A stretch of DNA of 64,000 nucleotides from Lineus longissimus. Taxonomy: Eukaryota > Nemertea > Pilidiophora > Heteronemertea > Lineidae. The position numbers and the translations under genes are program-made. Where the stretch lies: contig NC_088317.1 of NCBI RefSeq assembly GCF_910592395.1, forward strand, positions 17,778,039 through 17,842,038. Reading direction: 5' to 3'. Below the pieces are notes generated by a model. That model was given only the letters and a program-made list of their open reading frames with translations. It was not told where the DNA came from and made no database searches. Of this stretch, positions 48,601-61,501 are shown piece by piece. The stretch's first letter is position 1, and each line of letters starts with the position of its first letter.

Positions 48601-50846
48601 CCCTATACTTCACGTGTATAGTCTCGCATAAAAAGGAGCGCAACACAAGAACTGTTGACCGCTAGTTCTCGTCATTCTCACCAGTTTGTTGATGATGATC
48701 ACTAAAGACAGGTCTGTTGGAGAACTGTGACATTATTTGAAACATGGTAATGACAGCATTCAAAGTCACTTTAACTACTTCCAGCAAGAAGCTGCAAGGA
48801 GCCACCCGAAGTCAAGCATGCTGTGCGAAATTCGAGTGATCGCACCTACCCGACTTGGATCGAATACGAATGTGAACATGGCTACCACTATGCCTACGAC
48901 AACACCAGTACCGGGGTGGGGTGGTGCAGCCCGGATATGGAATGGATCGATGTACCCGATGATTGCGAGCGTGAGTTATCCCAGCGTGTTTCCGCCACTG
49001 CTCTCCAAACTTGAACGGTCGCGTGTTCCACAAGCATGTTTTGCAGTTGGGAAGAAATATGAAATACCTTCTGTGATTCATCGCAAAATGCTGATGGAGT
49101 GAGTTCTTCTGCACACACTGCTGGTCGAAATATTGCAACTGGTGGGGAGAAATTTAAGTGTCAAACATGTCTTCTCGGAGCATCTTCGAGGGCGAAAGTG
49201 TATATGTAGTTCTTTACTTTTTGGTGAGAAGCGTCCTGAAGTCGCCTCTCCGACGAAATGCCTCCATCACCGAAGACCGCTGGCTTCGACGTCAGAATAC
49301 CTGAATTAGTAGGATTAGTTGGATCTAGTCGACTATTTGTATTTCTGTTTCAGCTGTTGAATGCCAACCCTTCCCGAGGGTTGGTAACGCCACCCTCAAC
49401 TCCGCCAACAACCGCTACCTGGACAACGTGGTCTGGACATGCATCACCGGATTCATGTTCCCTGACACGGTTATCAGCAAATGGATCTCCTGCAGAGAGA
49501 ACTACGTCAACTTTCAGATCGGTAGATGGAATATTAGCAAGCTGCATGATTGCATCCGTGAGTAATTTCAACAGGAGGTTATGCTTGTTGGATCTTCCTG
49601 CATTGTGCCTGGATATTAAGACGGAGAAATGCAAAAAATACTTGTCAAGGCTACCCTTGCCCTCTGACAGTTTGACGAGCTCAAACGCTGCCATTTAGTA
49701 TATCCAAATGATAGATTATCGTACGATCTCATTTTCAAAATGATTGCCACCCCACACCAGTTGCAGCTGTCACAAAACAGCCTTTTCCTTCAAAACTGAG
49801 GTGGTCGGAACTACACTTACACGACCAGTGGAGAAGAATGAGGTGGAAAACTCCTCTGATTTGCCGCATACGCCTTTTCTAATCATCATGTCTCGAGCTG
49901 AAGGCCGGTGTAATTATAGCTACCTTCTGTTGGTCAACCCCGGGTGCCAATGTAACAAGTCATCAGTACACACCCAATCATGTTCAGTCATGGTATGTCC
50001 AGCTCCAACCGTCCCTTTTTATAGCACGAATAGCGTGTCCATGTATCATTCAGAACATTCATCTTTTCCTCCAGGGGCATTTGCAGCGGCCATCCTTCTA
50101 CTACATTCTTCTGTTCGTCTGGCAGCGGCCCTCCATTATTTCGAAAGTGTTGAATAAACAACAGAATACCATCTCAACCTTTTGAATTTCAGCTCTCAAA
50201 TGCCCAGAGCCGCCTGTTCCAGTGAACACGACCATCGTGTTCATGAGTGGCAGTCCGCACGACACTTCCTTCAGGACAGTCCTCCGCTACTCTTGTATCA
50301 GTGATGAGTTCGAATTCCCCGATGGTGATGACAGCGTTAGGACAGAGTGTGGGGCTGGAGCCCACTGGGTCCCAATAGTGCCACCCTGCAGCAGTAAGTC
50401 GATCAAGATTTTGACAATTTTTAAACATTTTGGACCAAACGACCTCCCCTCGTACTGAACCTGCGGCAGCGTTGTTGCCTCCGTGGGCTCCACCCAGAGC
50501 AAAGTCAATACATTGAGGGTCAAGATGGTAATCCTGGCTACGCCTACCTTTTTTTTTAAGTAGGCCTAACGTACCATTGCTTTCCACCAATTAACACCTA
50601 CTCCTTCTACTTCCAGAAATACCGCGGAAATTGAAGTTGAAGGGGAAGTTTTATGTCCCACCACCCAAAGAGTCTCCATCGGCGAAGGCTGTCGGAACAC
50701 TTGCCTTGATCATCATGATTATCCTCGTGATAATCATGGTCTTGATGGACCTTGGGACTATTCATAGAGGCTGCAGGCTTGCGAGGTATAACCTCAGGTC
50801 GAGATTCTGCCCAAGGAAGAAGAAAAATCGTCCGAAGACTGACTAA
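45605..50846 (+). CDS. C-type lectin / sushi (CCP) type I membrane receptor
   Basis: Ten exons: 45605-45656, 46046-46090, 46450-46686, 47097-47309, 47619-47780, 48399-48518, 48785-48970, 49354-49557, 50193-50393, 50617-50846. Every internal junction is phase 1, giving 549 aa. Residues 1-17 are a signal peptide (LLVGFVTAGLT). Residues about 33-182 form a C-type lectin domain (MCYMFFSEGVSQAEAIDVC ... KSFVCQHE) without the EPN or QPD sugar-binding triplet and without a normal WIGL core, so calcium-dependent sugar binding is doubtful. Four sushi domains follow. The first (183-276) is split over two exons with a long insert between its second and third cysteines; the others are one exon each (for example GWCSPDMEW, WISCRENY, RTECGAGAHW). 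The membrane span is about 499-517 (VGTLALIIMIILVIIMVL), with a basic 30-residue tail. A selectin-like order without the EGF module; orthologue unknown. Confidence 0.85.
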
Positions 50847-52055
50847 AGGACCGAGATATTTCCATTAAGGCAGAGATTCGCTTCAAAGGAGGCAACTTTA
50901 TGGATGATTGAGACTTCTGGGAGTTCCTTCCCAAATCCGTCAACTTACATATACATGTACGTGTACATGTGTTTTCTGTTTGGGCTTTCTGCAATATAAC
51001 TTTAGTTCAGTGTTCTGTGGATTGAGAATGGTAGCCCAAGGACTGAATGGAGTCCTGGAGGCCCGGCCTTATAAACGAAAGACTCCGTCCAAAGCACAGA
51101 CTTTGTGTTGAAGGCGAATTACATCGTCACATAGTTCGCTTGTATTTTTGCTTTATTTTCTTAAAGAAATTCACAAACGTGTACTGTCTAATATATTGTG
51201 TACAAAATGTGAGGTATAAATTGTAAACACTAAAATGTGGACGTATACATCGTACATGTATTTACAAAATCAATTGCAAAAAGCAATGGGATTGTTACAT
51301 GGGAATAGCTAAACACACAGGCCAAACCTTGTCAAGGTGAATCAAGGTAGAATTTATCCAGTTTTGCCACTTATTCTCAGAGGAGCACCGACAACATGGC
51401 CCAGAGCCACCAACACCATGATTTGACACTAACATGCTATCACAAAATCGAATCATCGACTTTAGTTGTACGTGAACACGCACTATCAACGCGTGTTATT
51501 GAAATCGGAATACACTCTGTTTATTAACGTTAGTTGATGTTTTTCTTGTACATAACTAATGATAGTTTCATCAACTTTTCAATTGACACACCAAGTAGCA
51601 CTACGGCAGAACTCCTTTCAATGTAGTCCTGAGAATCTTGAGCAATACACTTATTTTACATCATTACAACATCTTGTAGTCGTGTGCTTTTCTTTAGTCG
51701 TGTGCTTTTCTTGTTGGAGATAAGAACTTCACATGAAATCATATGGCGGTAATCGTCATCGCAAACAGCAGCGCTCCCCATTTCATACAAACATATCAGT
51801 TGAAGAGCACTTCGTCCTGAACTACGTCACATAGTTTTCTAATGATGTCTTATGCACATGACACTAGCTGTCACTTGCACCATTAATGGCATGACCTTCC
51901 AGCGCTATTTCCTCCGACGGTGTCTCGAAGCTGAGCAATGTCAATACATGGAGGGTCAAGATGCATTATTGGCTGTATGAAGCGTTGGAACTACGCCAAG
52001 TTGGAGGCAAGTCATGTCATCACCGTCATCTACCTTTTGACACAACTCCACCCGT
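50847..52055. other. convergent 3' flanks of lectin and glutamate receptor genes
   Basis: No coding exon was seen. Minus-strand AATAAA at 51520-51525 is a candidate poly(A) signal for the glutamate receptor, about 530 bases past its stop. No equally clear plus-strand signal for the lectin gene was found. Confidence 0.45.
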
Positions 52056-55000
52056 TCATACGTCAGTCTCTTTGTCATCAGAGTCTGGCGGAACCTCTGT
52101 AAAAGTGACAGCAATATATTAGTGTTTAAATTTATCGGCAAGAAAAGGAACACCCTATTTTGATAGCGAGCTGCCGACGATGATGCAGCAGTGCCAAGTA
52201 ATTGATCTGTAGGAAATGGGTAGCCGCCGATTCTAACCGGATGTTGACCGAAAACAAGATGGTCGCATCAAACATGCCCCTTGCATTAGATTGCAGAGCT
52301 CCTTCACGTACGTCAAATAGGTTGGCTCGCACCTTTATCATTCATCCTTAAGGTCTCGGGGTCGGCTGATGGCGTCCCGTGGTTCCTTTCCACGCACTTC
52401 AAATAACCCAATTTTATGAAGAGAACAACGAAGGAGATGGCAATGCATATGGCCAGCACGATATAGAGGCCATAGAAGTTTTTGAGAGCGAGGCTGGTGT
52501 GTTCTTCTTCCTCTTCCGCTTCCTCGTTGATGCACTCGGTTTCGTAACGAAGCCAGCTGGGAAGGAAAAAGAGATATTGATGAACGAACAACGACAGTCC
52601 AAATGCTTCAAAGTCGTTACAAATTTAAAGCGACAAGCCGTGCGAAACCCACGATATGTTGGTTAGTCAGGACTTGCAGTTTGGATCAGCTCATGTCAGA
52701 AACATATCAGTCTCGTCTGTTTTATAACCAGTGCCATTGCCATGTGTGTTAGGTTTAACACTGTCCTAGAATATCTAAAAATGCTCTTACGCTTTAAGTA
52801 TATCAGCTATGGAACCATCAGCTCTCATCTGGACGACCGCATTGACGAAATCTCGCCGTAACGGCCATTTTCTATTGATTGGGAAGGCTAACTCGGTGTA
52901 GGCTTCCACTTCGGGGGAAACAGCTATGGAACAGGACGGATCTTTAGCTGAAAAGAAACAATGATTGCATACTAAAATGGCTCAAACGGCTATGTTATTC
53001 CCTGAATCTCACTCCAGCAACTATAACAAGAGCTACGTAACTTTTCCCCGAGGCACTGTTGAACCGCTCCGCATTACTGTACGTCCACCAGGTGATTGTG
53101 CGTATTGTACGTCATAATGGTTAATAGCCAATCAGAGTCAGTAAACTGAGCCAGTGAATACTGGGCAACCGTAACCAATGATTTGCTTACCTTCATAATT
53201 TTTCAAAAGCAAATTATTCCCGACAAAGGCAAACTTGCCATCTTCAACTCTCTCCACGCCATGTTTATAACTGTCCACGTACTTCAGATTTGCTGCCAAT
53301 GCCTTATAATTCCCTGGCATAGACCTGATATACGATTCCATAAAGGACCCCTTCAGGGTGCCAAATTCGTAGTCCTTTTTGAACGGCAACTTGGACAGAG
53401 TTAAAGTTGGTAGAATTTCGTACTTTTCAGTCAGGAAACTGGCTAAGTTACCGGTGTAACTTGCAGTTATAATGAGCGCAAAGAACCAGTAAAATACAGT
53501 AAATACACGCGTGGGGTACATCATGGGGGCGAAATCGCCACCGCCGGCCCCACTCGAAACTCCAAAGGAGTACCAGATACTTTCGTTGATATCGAACCGG
53601 TTCTCCTCCGGCACGGCATCGTAGAACGGATTCCAATAGTCCAGGATGCGGATGAATACAGCTGAGAGGATAAACACCACAAACATGCCCCACCAGAGGT
53701 TAGAATCGAATGGCTTCAAGAAACCAAACATGCTGCCCGGGTGTTCCTCCTTCAACGCCATGTACGTTATACCCACGTATTCAAACGCTGGCGTGAAGGC
53801 GAAGTAGTGCTTTCTCTCCTTCGTTTTCGAGATCATTCCTATTGCTACGTCTGCTCTCTGCAAAAAAAAACCCAGAAACAAACGAAATATATATTTGCAG
53901 ATTTGAATAAGCAAAGTTGGAGTTTCAAATGTGCAATGCAGAAATATGACAACGATGACAAGGAGAAATCTACTGCCTTCTCTCTAGTTGGTGGTTTTGA
54001 AGATTTCTTAATTGTGATTTCTGAACAAAATGCAGGATGAAATCCGCCAGGCCTTTAACTGTGTTAAACAATGGGCCCCCAAATGGGTAAAGCATGTCTA
54101 AAAATGCCAAGAGTGTGACTGTTATAAACAATTGGGCCTTCAATGGGTAAAGCATGCCAAGCCTTCGACTGCGTTACACAATTGCGCCCCGATGGTATCT
54201 ACCTACCCCTGACTGGAGCTCGCCCATGGCTCCAGTCCACGTCTTGTTCTCTTTATTCAGGGAACCATACTCGTTCTTCTTCGTGGCATACATGTGGTAC
54301 TTTATCAACACACCTCGCTTCTTGGTCATGATCTCAAAGGCCTTCTTGACTATATCTACAGTAAGTCCCGACCAACCACCTCCGTACTTGTTTTGAAATC
54401 CAAACGGTTCTTCCTGAAATAAAAAAATAGCATTTTCATTTCACAGGGGTGTCACAAAGTCTTCAATAACTTATATCCCAACATCTTTTGATGCAAAGTG
54501 GTATCGGAATATTTAGGGGCAGAAGCGTCATATTCTGCCTCCTCGGCGTGCTCCTCTAAGAAATTCTACGCCAATCAGGAGGCCTAAAGTAGTATACGCA
54601 TATATAGTTAGTATTTGGGGGTCTAGATCCAGTGAGTGAATGACATGACTTGTCCGTTTTTGAGGTGACACGTTACAAGTGACAAGGCGTCACTGTAACC
54701 CCAACCTCAGGCGTTGATACTTGCGCAAGTTCCCACTGACGTCAAACCACGAAGAGAGTGACCTATTACCTTACCCTGACCACCACCACTGACACCGGCG
54801 CATCAGCGGGCCTTTTTGTGGAGAGGGTCGGCTTCCTCTTGATACTGATGATCTTGTGGGTGATATTTCTCGTCTCTTTATCGAAGTATTTAGTCCAGTG
54901 GAGCTCCTGGAAGAAATATAGTAGCGAAAATAAGAGAAGGAAGTTGGACAGGTTATCTAACACAGCAGGAGTACACTTGGAATTCTTGGTCTCATGATAA

Positions 55001-58000
55001 AGTAACTCACTCATATTGACAGTGACTAAATGCTTATTCACGGCACTTATATGTAGAGTTATACAGCAAATGACTTCGTTCGTGGGCAGCACAGCGATCT
55101 TTGAATCGTACAAGTATAATCTCGATGACGTTTCCCCCCCTCATAAAACACCCCGTACAGAGAAGACCTTTACCGATGGGAACTGTTGCAGTTCAACTTA
55201 CTAGCTTTGAGGTACAGAAGAGATATGTATGAGTCTTTAGACCTGTACCAGAAACCTTCTTTGGACGGAGTGTGCCGACGTGAATACCTGGAAATATCCG
55301 GAAGCCATTTTGGAATGATAGTCCCGCAGAGAAGTGCGTGTAGCAATAATCGTAGATCTGAAATGTAAGGAAAGCAGGATAAGTAAGGATGTGTTGACGA
55401 AAAGAAAAGGATATCGTGCATAAAAACCTATCACTTGTGAAAGGACTCTTACCGTAGCGTCCTCTAGGTCTGTCAATCTTAAAATGGACAGAAAGATATC
55501 CTTGGCGCTGTACCCTGAGAAGATTTCGTATTTACACATCATCACCATAGAGAACTCAATGGCCTCGGTGAAACCTGCGATTTCTGTCGATTCCTTCAGG
55601 ATCGAGTCGCAATGGATGTGATCAAAGGGGACGCATGGTTCGAGACCGACGCTTCGCAGCTTGAACTTTCGAGCCATTTGGTAGCCGTCCCCGGTGAGGA
55701 GTTTTCTCATTAGGCCGCTGTATGGCGAAGTCTGGAATGAAGACGAGTTGAGATTATAGATGTGCATGGTATATACTTAAGACTGATCTCGTAGGGGTGT
55801 ACATGTAGGTCGGTCTGCACTCATGCCGTACTTGGTCTTACGCATGGACTTCGATGAATGTCTTAAGGGGGTCCCCTCACCCCGAAAAGAACTCAAAATA
55901 TAAGGGCTAGATGAAGATTTTTCCGATACCTTGGAATACGAATCAGTGTCTTTCCAGACTAAAAATGTTCTCCTTTGAGATTCGGACCTATTCTGCCGTT
56001 TTTTCTTTTGAGGTGGGGACTGGACGTGCAGAGGTTGTGAACAGTTTGGCTGCCTCACCTCTGGAGGTACAAGACCAAGATAGTTTTCAGAATCATTGTA
56101 AAATGACATGCGGCCAGTGAATATGATAATCTGCTTACCATGTCCCAGAAGAACCACTCAGCCTGTGTCACGTAGGATCCCATATGATGTTCTACGATAA
56201 TTGTCCTGTAAAGCTGAAACAATGAATATTTATATCCAAATTATGTGACTGAAGACGTTTTGGTTCACATTCATTTATGCGTCAAACCATAAATTGATCG
56301 TAAAACCATAACTTGATATTAGGTTAGCTAATACTATGTCCTATTTGGGAGAGACTACTGGTTTCTTTCGAGCTCTTTTGGGAAAGGTTGAACCATTTTA
56401 AAGAAAGACTTTGTTGTTTTCCCGTTACAAGGGGTAATTTAAGAGAACTACTGACCCAATCTCATCTGTTCTAGTGCCATTGCCATCGTAGTATGGAGGA
56501 AATGGTCTGATGTGTCCCAGGTGGCTGCATTAGCGTAACTCTGCACGTTCTCCTGTATTGATTTGCCGTGCTTGGAACAAATGGGGTAGACGAGGCCAGA
56601 ATTTATATCGGACGTTAAGAAATGTGTGCGAGCTTTTGGCAGCGAATCAGTACCTTGGATAGGCAATTCCAGTCAGTGTCTCAGCATCTCAATGAAGGTT
56701 TTGATTGCTTCAGATGTCGAGGGAACTTAGTTAAGTGGGAGGTTTGCACTGATCTCTTATCATTTAGATGATACCAAACCTTGAGTAACGATCTTGCGTT
56801 CTGGCCCAAACCCAACACGACACAAGGCCAAAGAACTAGTTTTATGAAGCTGGGTAAGATCTGTTTTCATTGACTGACGCCATCTTGACTTATAGCAAGA
56901 CTTATGCGAAGGATATGTGGAGTCCGCCATCTACTTCGGGTAGCAGAACACCATTGTTTGTCTCAAAACTCTTTGTCGGAACGGTTTCGGAGGCAGTAGC
57001 CCTCGAGTGCCCCATCCCCACATCCACACACACCTCTACGTCTCTGAGACCAGGGGAGGACTTATTAGTCTCTGGACTCATGAGGTCTGCAACTGTAATT
57101 TATTGAGAATCTTACCTCAAACAAGAGGTTCAGGTCATCCTGCCTGTCATACAGATACACGATGATGTGCGGTCTAATGGGCACCACCACGTCTTTGAGA
57201 ATGCTCAGGGTGTGTTCCTCATCCTTCTTTGTCAGGGTGACCATCTTTATCCGAGTGGTTCGCCCCGTTTCCAAAAGGAGAGTCTGGAGAAGGTTGGCGA
57301 CTGAAAACGGAAATACAGGATGTCTCAAAAAGGTAAACTAATTTTTTTAACTTGTCATATAACACATTACTACATGAGGCTTCATGTTCGCCCGTCACGT
57401 GATTGATGTAAGGGCAGACTCGCGGCACCTTGACCGCCTTCCCTGCTTTTGAATATTGTGTACATGCGCATAGTAATACTCTCAAAGAGATCCTATGAAA
57501 CTTGAGAGTAACCAGAACGCAGTACGTCCGACGTCTGATTAATTTGTTTGTTATTGGCGTAATCGTCACCATGGTTACCATGTTTTTATTCAGGTGATCA
57601 ACTTGATTTATGCCAGGTATTACCAGCGTTGCCATTATCAGTTTTTTATGGAAGGTGCGTTTGCCGGCAATTTACTTACGAAAATCTGGTCTAAGAAATC
57701 TTATTGAGACCAAGGAGCAGCGATGTAAGTTGCTTGACTGAAACTATAACCCAAAGTGTTGCTTTCACAGAAAAGACTAGTACACTTCCAGGACCGATGT
57801 TTCTCAAATGTAAACAAGTTGTTAGTTACATTACGGGTTCACGGATGCTGTGGAGCAGCTAACTCGAAGGATCCAACACCGCCTGGTTTCACAGCAGGAA
57901 CTCATGTTTCATTACAAAAAGCTAACAGCTACGTCAGGTGGTTTGTGTAAAGCTCCAAGTTGAGTTTGACGGGAGTTGCTGTGTATTTTTGAGCTCTTCA

Positions 58001-61000
58001 AGAGCTAATCCTTCTTAAACAAAGGTTTTGAAGAGTTACATCAAGTATAATAGATTAGAAACTATCTTCGTTATTCTTCTCTTTTCAATGATATACTCGA
58101 TTACATGTAGAACAAAGCTGTAATTGAATATGCGAATAGTTCAAAAGAACTTCAGCTACCTTGAGGCTTTTTCTTACCGCTAATGTGACTTTTCACCTTT
58201 TTACTCAAGCAGCTAACACAGCTAATGAAAAAAGTTTTTCGCGCGATCATTGGAACAGTTCATCGCCAACCTTAACTGATGACCGAACCTAGACTCATCT
58301 AGATTATATATCTTAACGACCTTGGAGTCCACAACGTCTTCTACATAATGCCAATAATAAATAAAGCTGTTTCAGGGGAAACATCGACATCCCTGAATAT
58401 CAGTGTGGAGAAGCCTGTTCGATTTTACTCACTCTCTAAAGAATCCTCACTGAGGCCCTCCCGTATGATGAGGACTCTCCCAAGTGACCTAATGCCCCAC
58501 TCCGACCGCTCCTTCCGGGAATCCAACATGGCTTCCACTGAATCCCGGTAGAACGTCTCCCACGACGGCCATATTGAAAACAGCACGCGGTTGTCATTGG
58601 ATTCTTCCGTCATTTTCCGTTCGATGTGAAGGTTCGGGGGCTTGGTCAGAATGTATGCTATGTTCATCATCTTTGCGTAGCTCGCGATGACAGGGTAGTA
58701 AGGGCCTACGATGATGTCGACACCGGCAAGTTGCTTGTAGACTGAAAAGACGTGTCAGATAGGTTGAAGTTAAAATGGAAAGGGAACGGAACATTTGCCA
58801 GAAATGCCATGGGTAATGTTTGTCAAAATGAAAGGCCAATGGTATTGACTATTTTGAAAAATGGCTGTTTCAAAGCACACATTTCCCAACGAACAGTGGG
58901 GGGGGGGGGTACATCGAAATCACTGAGAAGAAGCGATATTTATCAACTCCTTGACTGTCCTATACATGTGTTTGTGGTGTCTAACCTCCAAACATCTAAA
59001 ACTTAACCCGGCTGGCGGAGCCACTCGGCAAGATAGTTATCGAGGTGACTAGGCTTAGAGCAACCAGGGATTAGGTGACTATCTTTCAAGTTAGAATAAT
59101 TTTCGAGCTGTTAAAATACAAAGACTACACTTCACAACATCTAAACTAAAATTGAATAAAGTTAAGCTACAAGCTAATTAATATAAACACCAGTGAACCT
59201 GCAGAATGAACTGTTCGATAAAATGTGTTGCTGAAACCCAACACGATAATTCATTCACATATAAATCTTGAAAGATAATCTATTCACTGGTACTGGTACT
59301 TTTGGTCTCTGAGTGATGGAAGTATGGCCATCCGGTATCCATCCTTTCTTGTTACACCCTGTATTTGCATTGTAAAGGAGGTCGTCACCAAGTACCCCAA
59401 TGCCATAAGGCCCCATGGTTGGCGCTGATTGTATTCACGTGACAGACAAGTTACCAAGCTGGGGTAGGTTGTGATAATCTTGATAGCGTCTGTACAAAAA
59501 AGCGGATTCCTGTGCACCTGGCATACAAGTATGCGGAGGAAAGATGAATTATGATGCTTTGTCCTCCAAAGCAGTGTTACCTGACTCCCCGCCTAGCCTA
59601 CCTATCCACTCCACAGCCATTTTTTATCTATTGTTTTACCAGGGAAACATACCAAGAGTGTGGTATACTTGTCAGTATTACGCTAAAACTGGCTTTTTCA
59701 ACGTGAATCGTTTTGAAATATGCGTGGAGTTCAAATGAGTAGTTTAAAGTGTTTTAGAATCAAGATCAACACCCCATAGTCGGTATTGGTTGTCTCACCA
59801 AACATTGCTCGGAAGGAGTTGGCATTTTGGCAAAAACCTCTCGGCTGCACGGAGTCTCTGTTTCGGCCTACGTTCTTAAGAGCTCCAACCACGGAGTCCC
59901 CGTTCGGCCTACATTCTTCTCCAACCTCAGAGTGTTTGGTGAGAGACCAATCCTTAAACACAAGTTAAACGCAAGCATGATTAAAGGACACGCGTTATTT
60001 TCCATTTTGTCAACGCACCAGCCAAACGCTTCCTTTTTATTTTACGCCACATGCATACAAATCAAGTGTTCGCATGCGTTGACAAAATAGATAATAAAAC
60101 GTGCATGTTTACGGAATAACTAAACGGGGACGTGAATTTCAAATTTACTGCGTGCTTCTACCAAAGCAAAATCCTTACTTACTCTGCGTTCCATTCTTTG
60201 CTGTGCACAAAAGAAAGGTAATCCAGTGGTTCAGTCTCTAGCAGCAGTTTCATTCTTAAAAATGAGGGACTTTGAACATTTGAAAATAGTTTTTTTAGCC
60301 ACCACGTATATCCACCCACTCGAGGTCCTAGGCCGCTCGTGAAAAAGAGGGGTTTTCTCCCCCTGAATGACTTGGGGTGCATATTTGTGTTGGCTGAAAG
60401 ACCCGACTGAAACTTTTTCGGGGACTTCAGGATTGACGCTGGCTCGGCAACAGGGAGCATTAGTAGGGCATGGCTATATGCTTTGGGAGTTGTGCGCGTC
60501 CTTAAAAAGCGGTGCCATTCATCAGAATACGCTCAGGAGTTTAAATTTTCAGTTTGAAGATTGAACTCTATCCAGCAGTGATGTAACACGGAGCTAATAG
60601 CACTTAGCATTATGCGCCATAGATCGGTGATCAGAACCAAAAGAGGAAATCCACGGTGTTAGCCTGGAGCAGGAGTCGCGGTACGTTACGGGCGCGGTAG
60701 ACCGGCGCTGACCGGCCCCACTTTAAATGTCAGCTCATTTTGTCAGTCTCGGCGGACCTCGGGCGCCGTATCTCTTGACACCTTTGATACAACGGATCCT
60801 ACATGGGTAGCAGCGTCGAAGTCGATGTAGCAATGACGCAACTTCCGATGTTACCATGATATCGTAAACTTTTTCTTGGGACTTCGGTTTCCACTTACAC
60901 TACAAAAGGACCAACGGATTTCGCATAAAAGCAACTCACCCGAAGGACTCAACTTTCTCTTCTCATGTCGCTGGTCCAATGGGATGAAGATTTTCTTGAC

Positions 61001-61493
61001 ACTGGTCCAGTGAGAAAAGATCTTACTGTAGACTTCCGTCGTCACGTTGGTGTTTGAGAGGCGGGGGTCGAACGAGTCGGCTGCGAATAGGCTCTCCTCG
61101 CCTTCCATTGGTAACAGACCTGAAGTTAAGACAATGATTCCCTGACAAAAAGTTTTCGAAGCACTAGGGAAACTATGGATAGGTACTATAGGAGGTCAAA
61201 TTGGTGTGACTTGGACATGTATGACCAGTGGTTTTCAATATCCCCTTCGCCTCTCGTTATTTCAAATGACGAAGGAGTGAAAAAGACCTGAAACTCAGGA
61301 TGTACATGTAATAAGAAAGGCATAGACAGCAATGCCCTTGCATCAGTCTGCAAGAGGTCACAAGAAGTTGTTGTCGTTCATGCTTACCGATTATTGCCGG
61401 GAGGGCCGTGCAGTTGTCCTTGACCATTCCCCCGCTACTCCATACGACAGTGATGAGAGGAAGGATGAGAAAGAGGGTGGACAGAGGAGACAT
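52056..61493 (-). CDS. ionotropic glutamate receptor subunit
   Basis: Twelve exons: 61388-61493, 60940-61119, 58433-58741, 57116-57300, 56139-56213, 55453-55731, 55202-55357, 54207-54413, 53191-53857, 52791-52947, 52333-52556, 52056-52096; all in phase, 861 aa. This is a ligand-gated cation channel of the plasma membrane. Signal peptide about 1-20; amino-terminal domain to about 415; ligand lobe S1 (EEPFGFQNKY ... ERKHYFAFTP with the family Arg at about 514); M1 about 553-571; pore loop SIWYSFGVSSGAGGGDF; M3 ending SYTGNLASF (family SYTANLAAF); S2 to about 773; M4 about 801-823. The usual acidic S2 residue (E in LLES) is replaced, FAFVGNN. The last exon ends KETDV, a PDZ ligand. If the final intron is kept, the frame ends at 52313 with ASQPI instead. 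Subfamily (AMPA, kainate, delta, epsilon) unresolved. Confidence 0.9.
54050..54190. repeat. diverged tandem repeat beside glutamate receptor exon 8
   Basis: Three diverged units of about 70 bp carry AACAATGGGCCC or AACAATTGGGCC, then AATGGGTAAAGCATG, then GCCAAG. The last unit runs to within about 17 bases of the exon 8 boundary at 54207. Confidence 0.8.
59778..59952. mobile_element. MITE in glutamate receptor intron 2
   Basis: GGTATTGGTTGTCTCACCAA and the inverted TTGGTGAGAGACCAATCC face each other about 170 bp apart. The inner part holds a short direct repeat (GGAGTCTCTGTTTCGGCC, GGAGTCCCCGTTCGGCC). It shares GTCGGTATTGGT with the element at 39.1 kb. Confidence 0.6.
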
Positions 61494-61501
61494 CGCGACA
61501 A

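Noticed and set aside
55202-55357. Alternative frame of receptor exon 7 (reading SKEGFWYRSKD)
   Set aside because: It resembles the family text but breaks phase with exons 6 and 8; the phase-0 frame (FQNGFRIFPGIHVGTLRP) is open and fits better.
56448-56666. 72-codon minus-strand open frame in receptor intron 4
   Set aside because: No matching splice sites in phase and no family match.
60179-60290. Possible extra glutamate receptor exon with a good donor (GCAGA|GTAAGT)
   Set aside because: No acceptor gives the phase 1 to phase 1 exon needed, and the flanking exons already join in phase without it.
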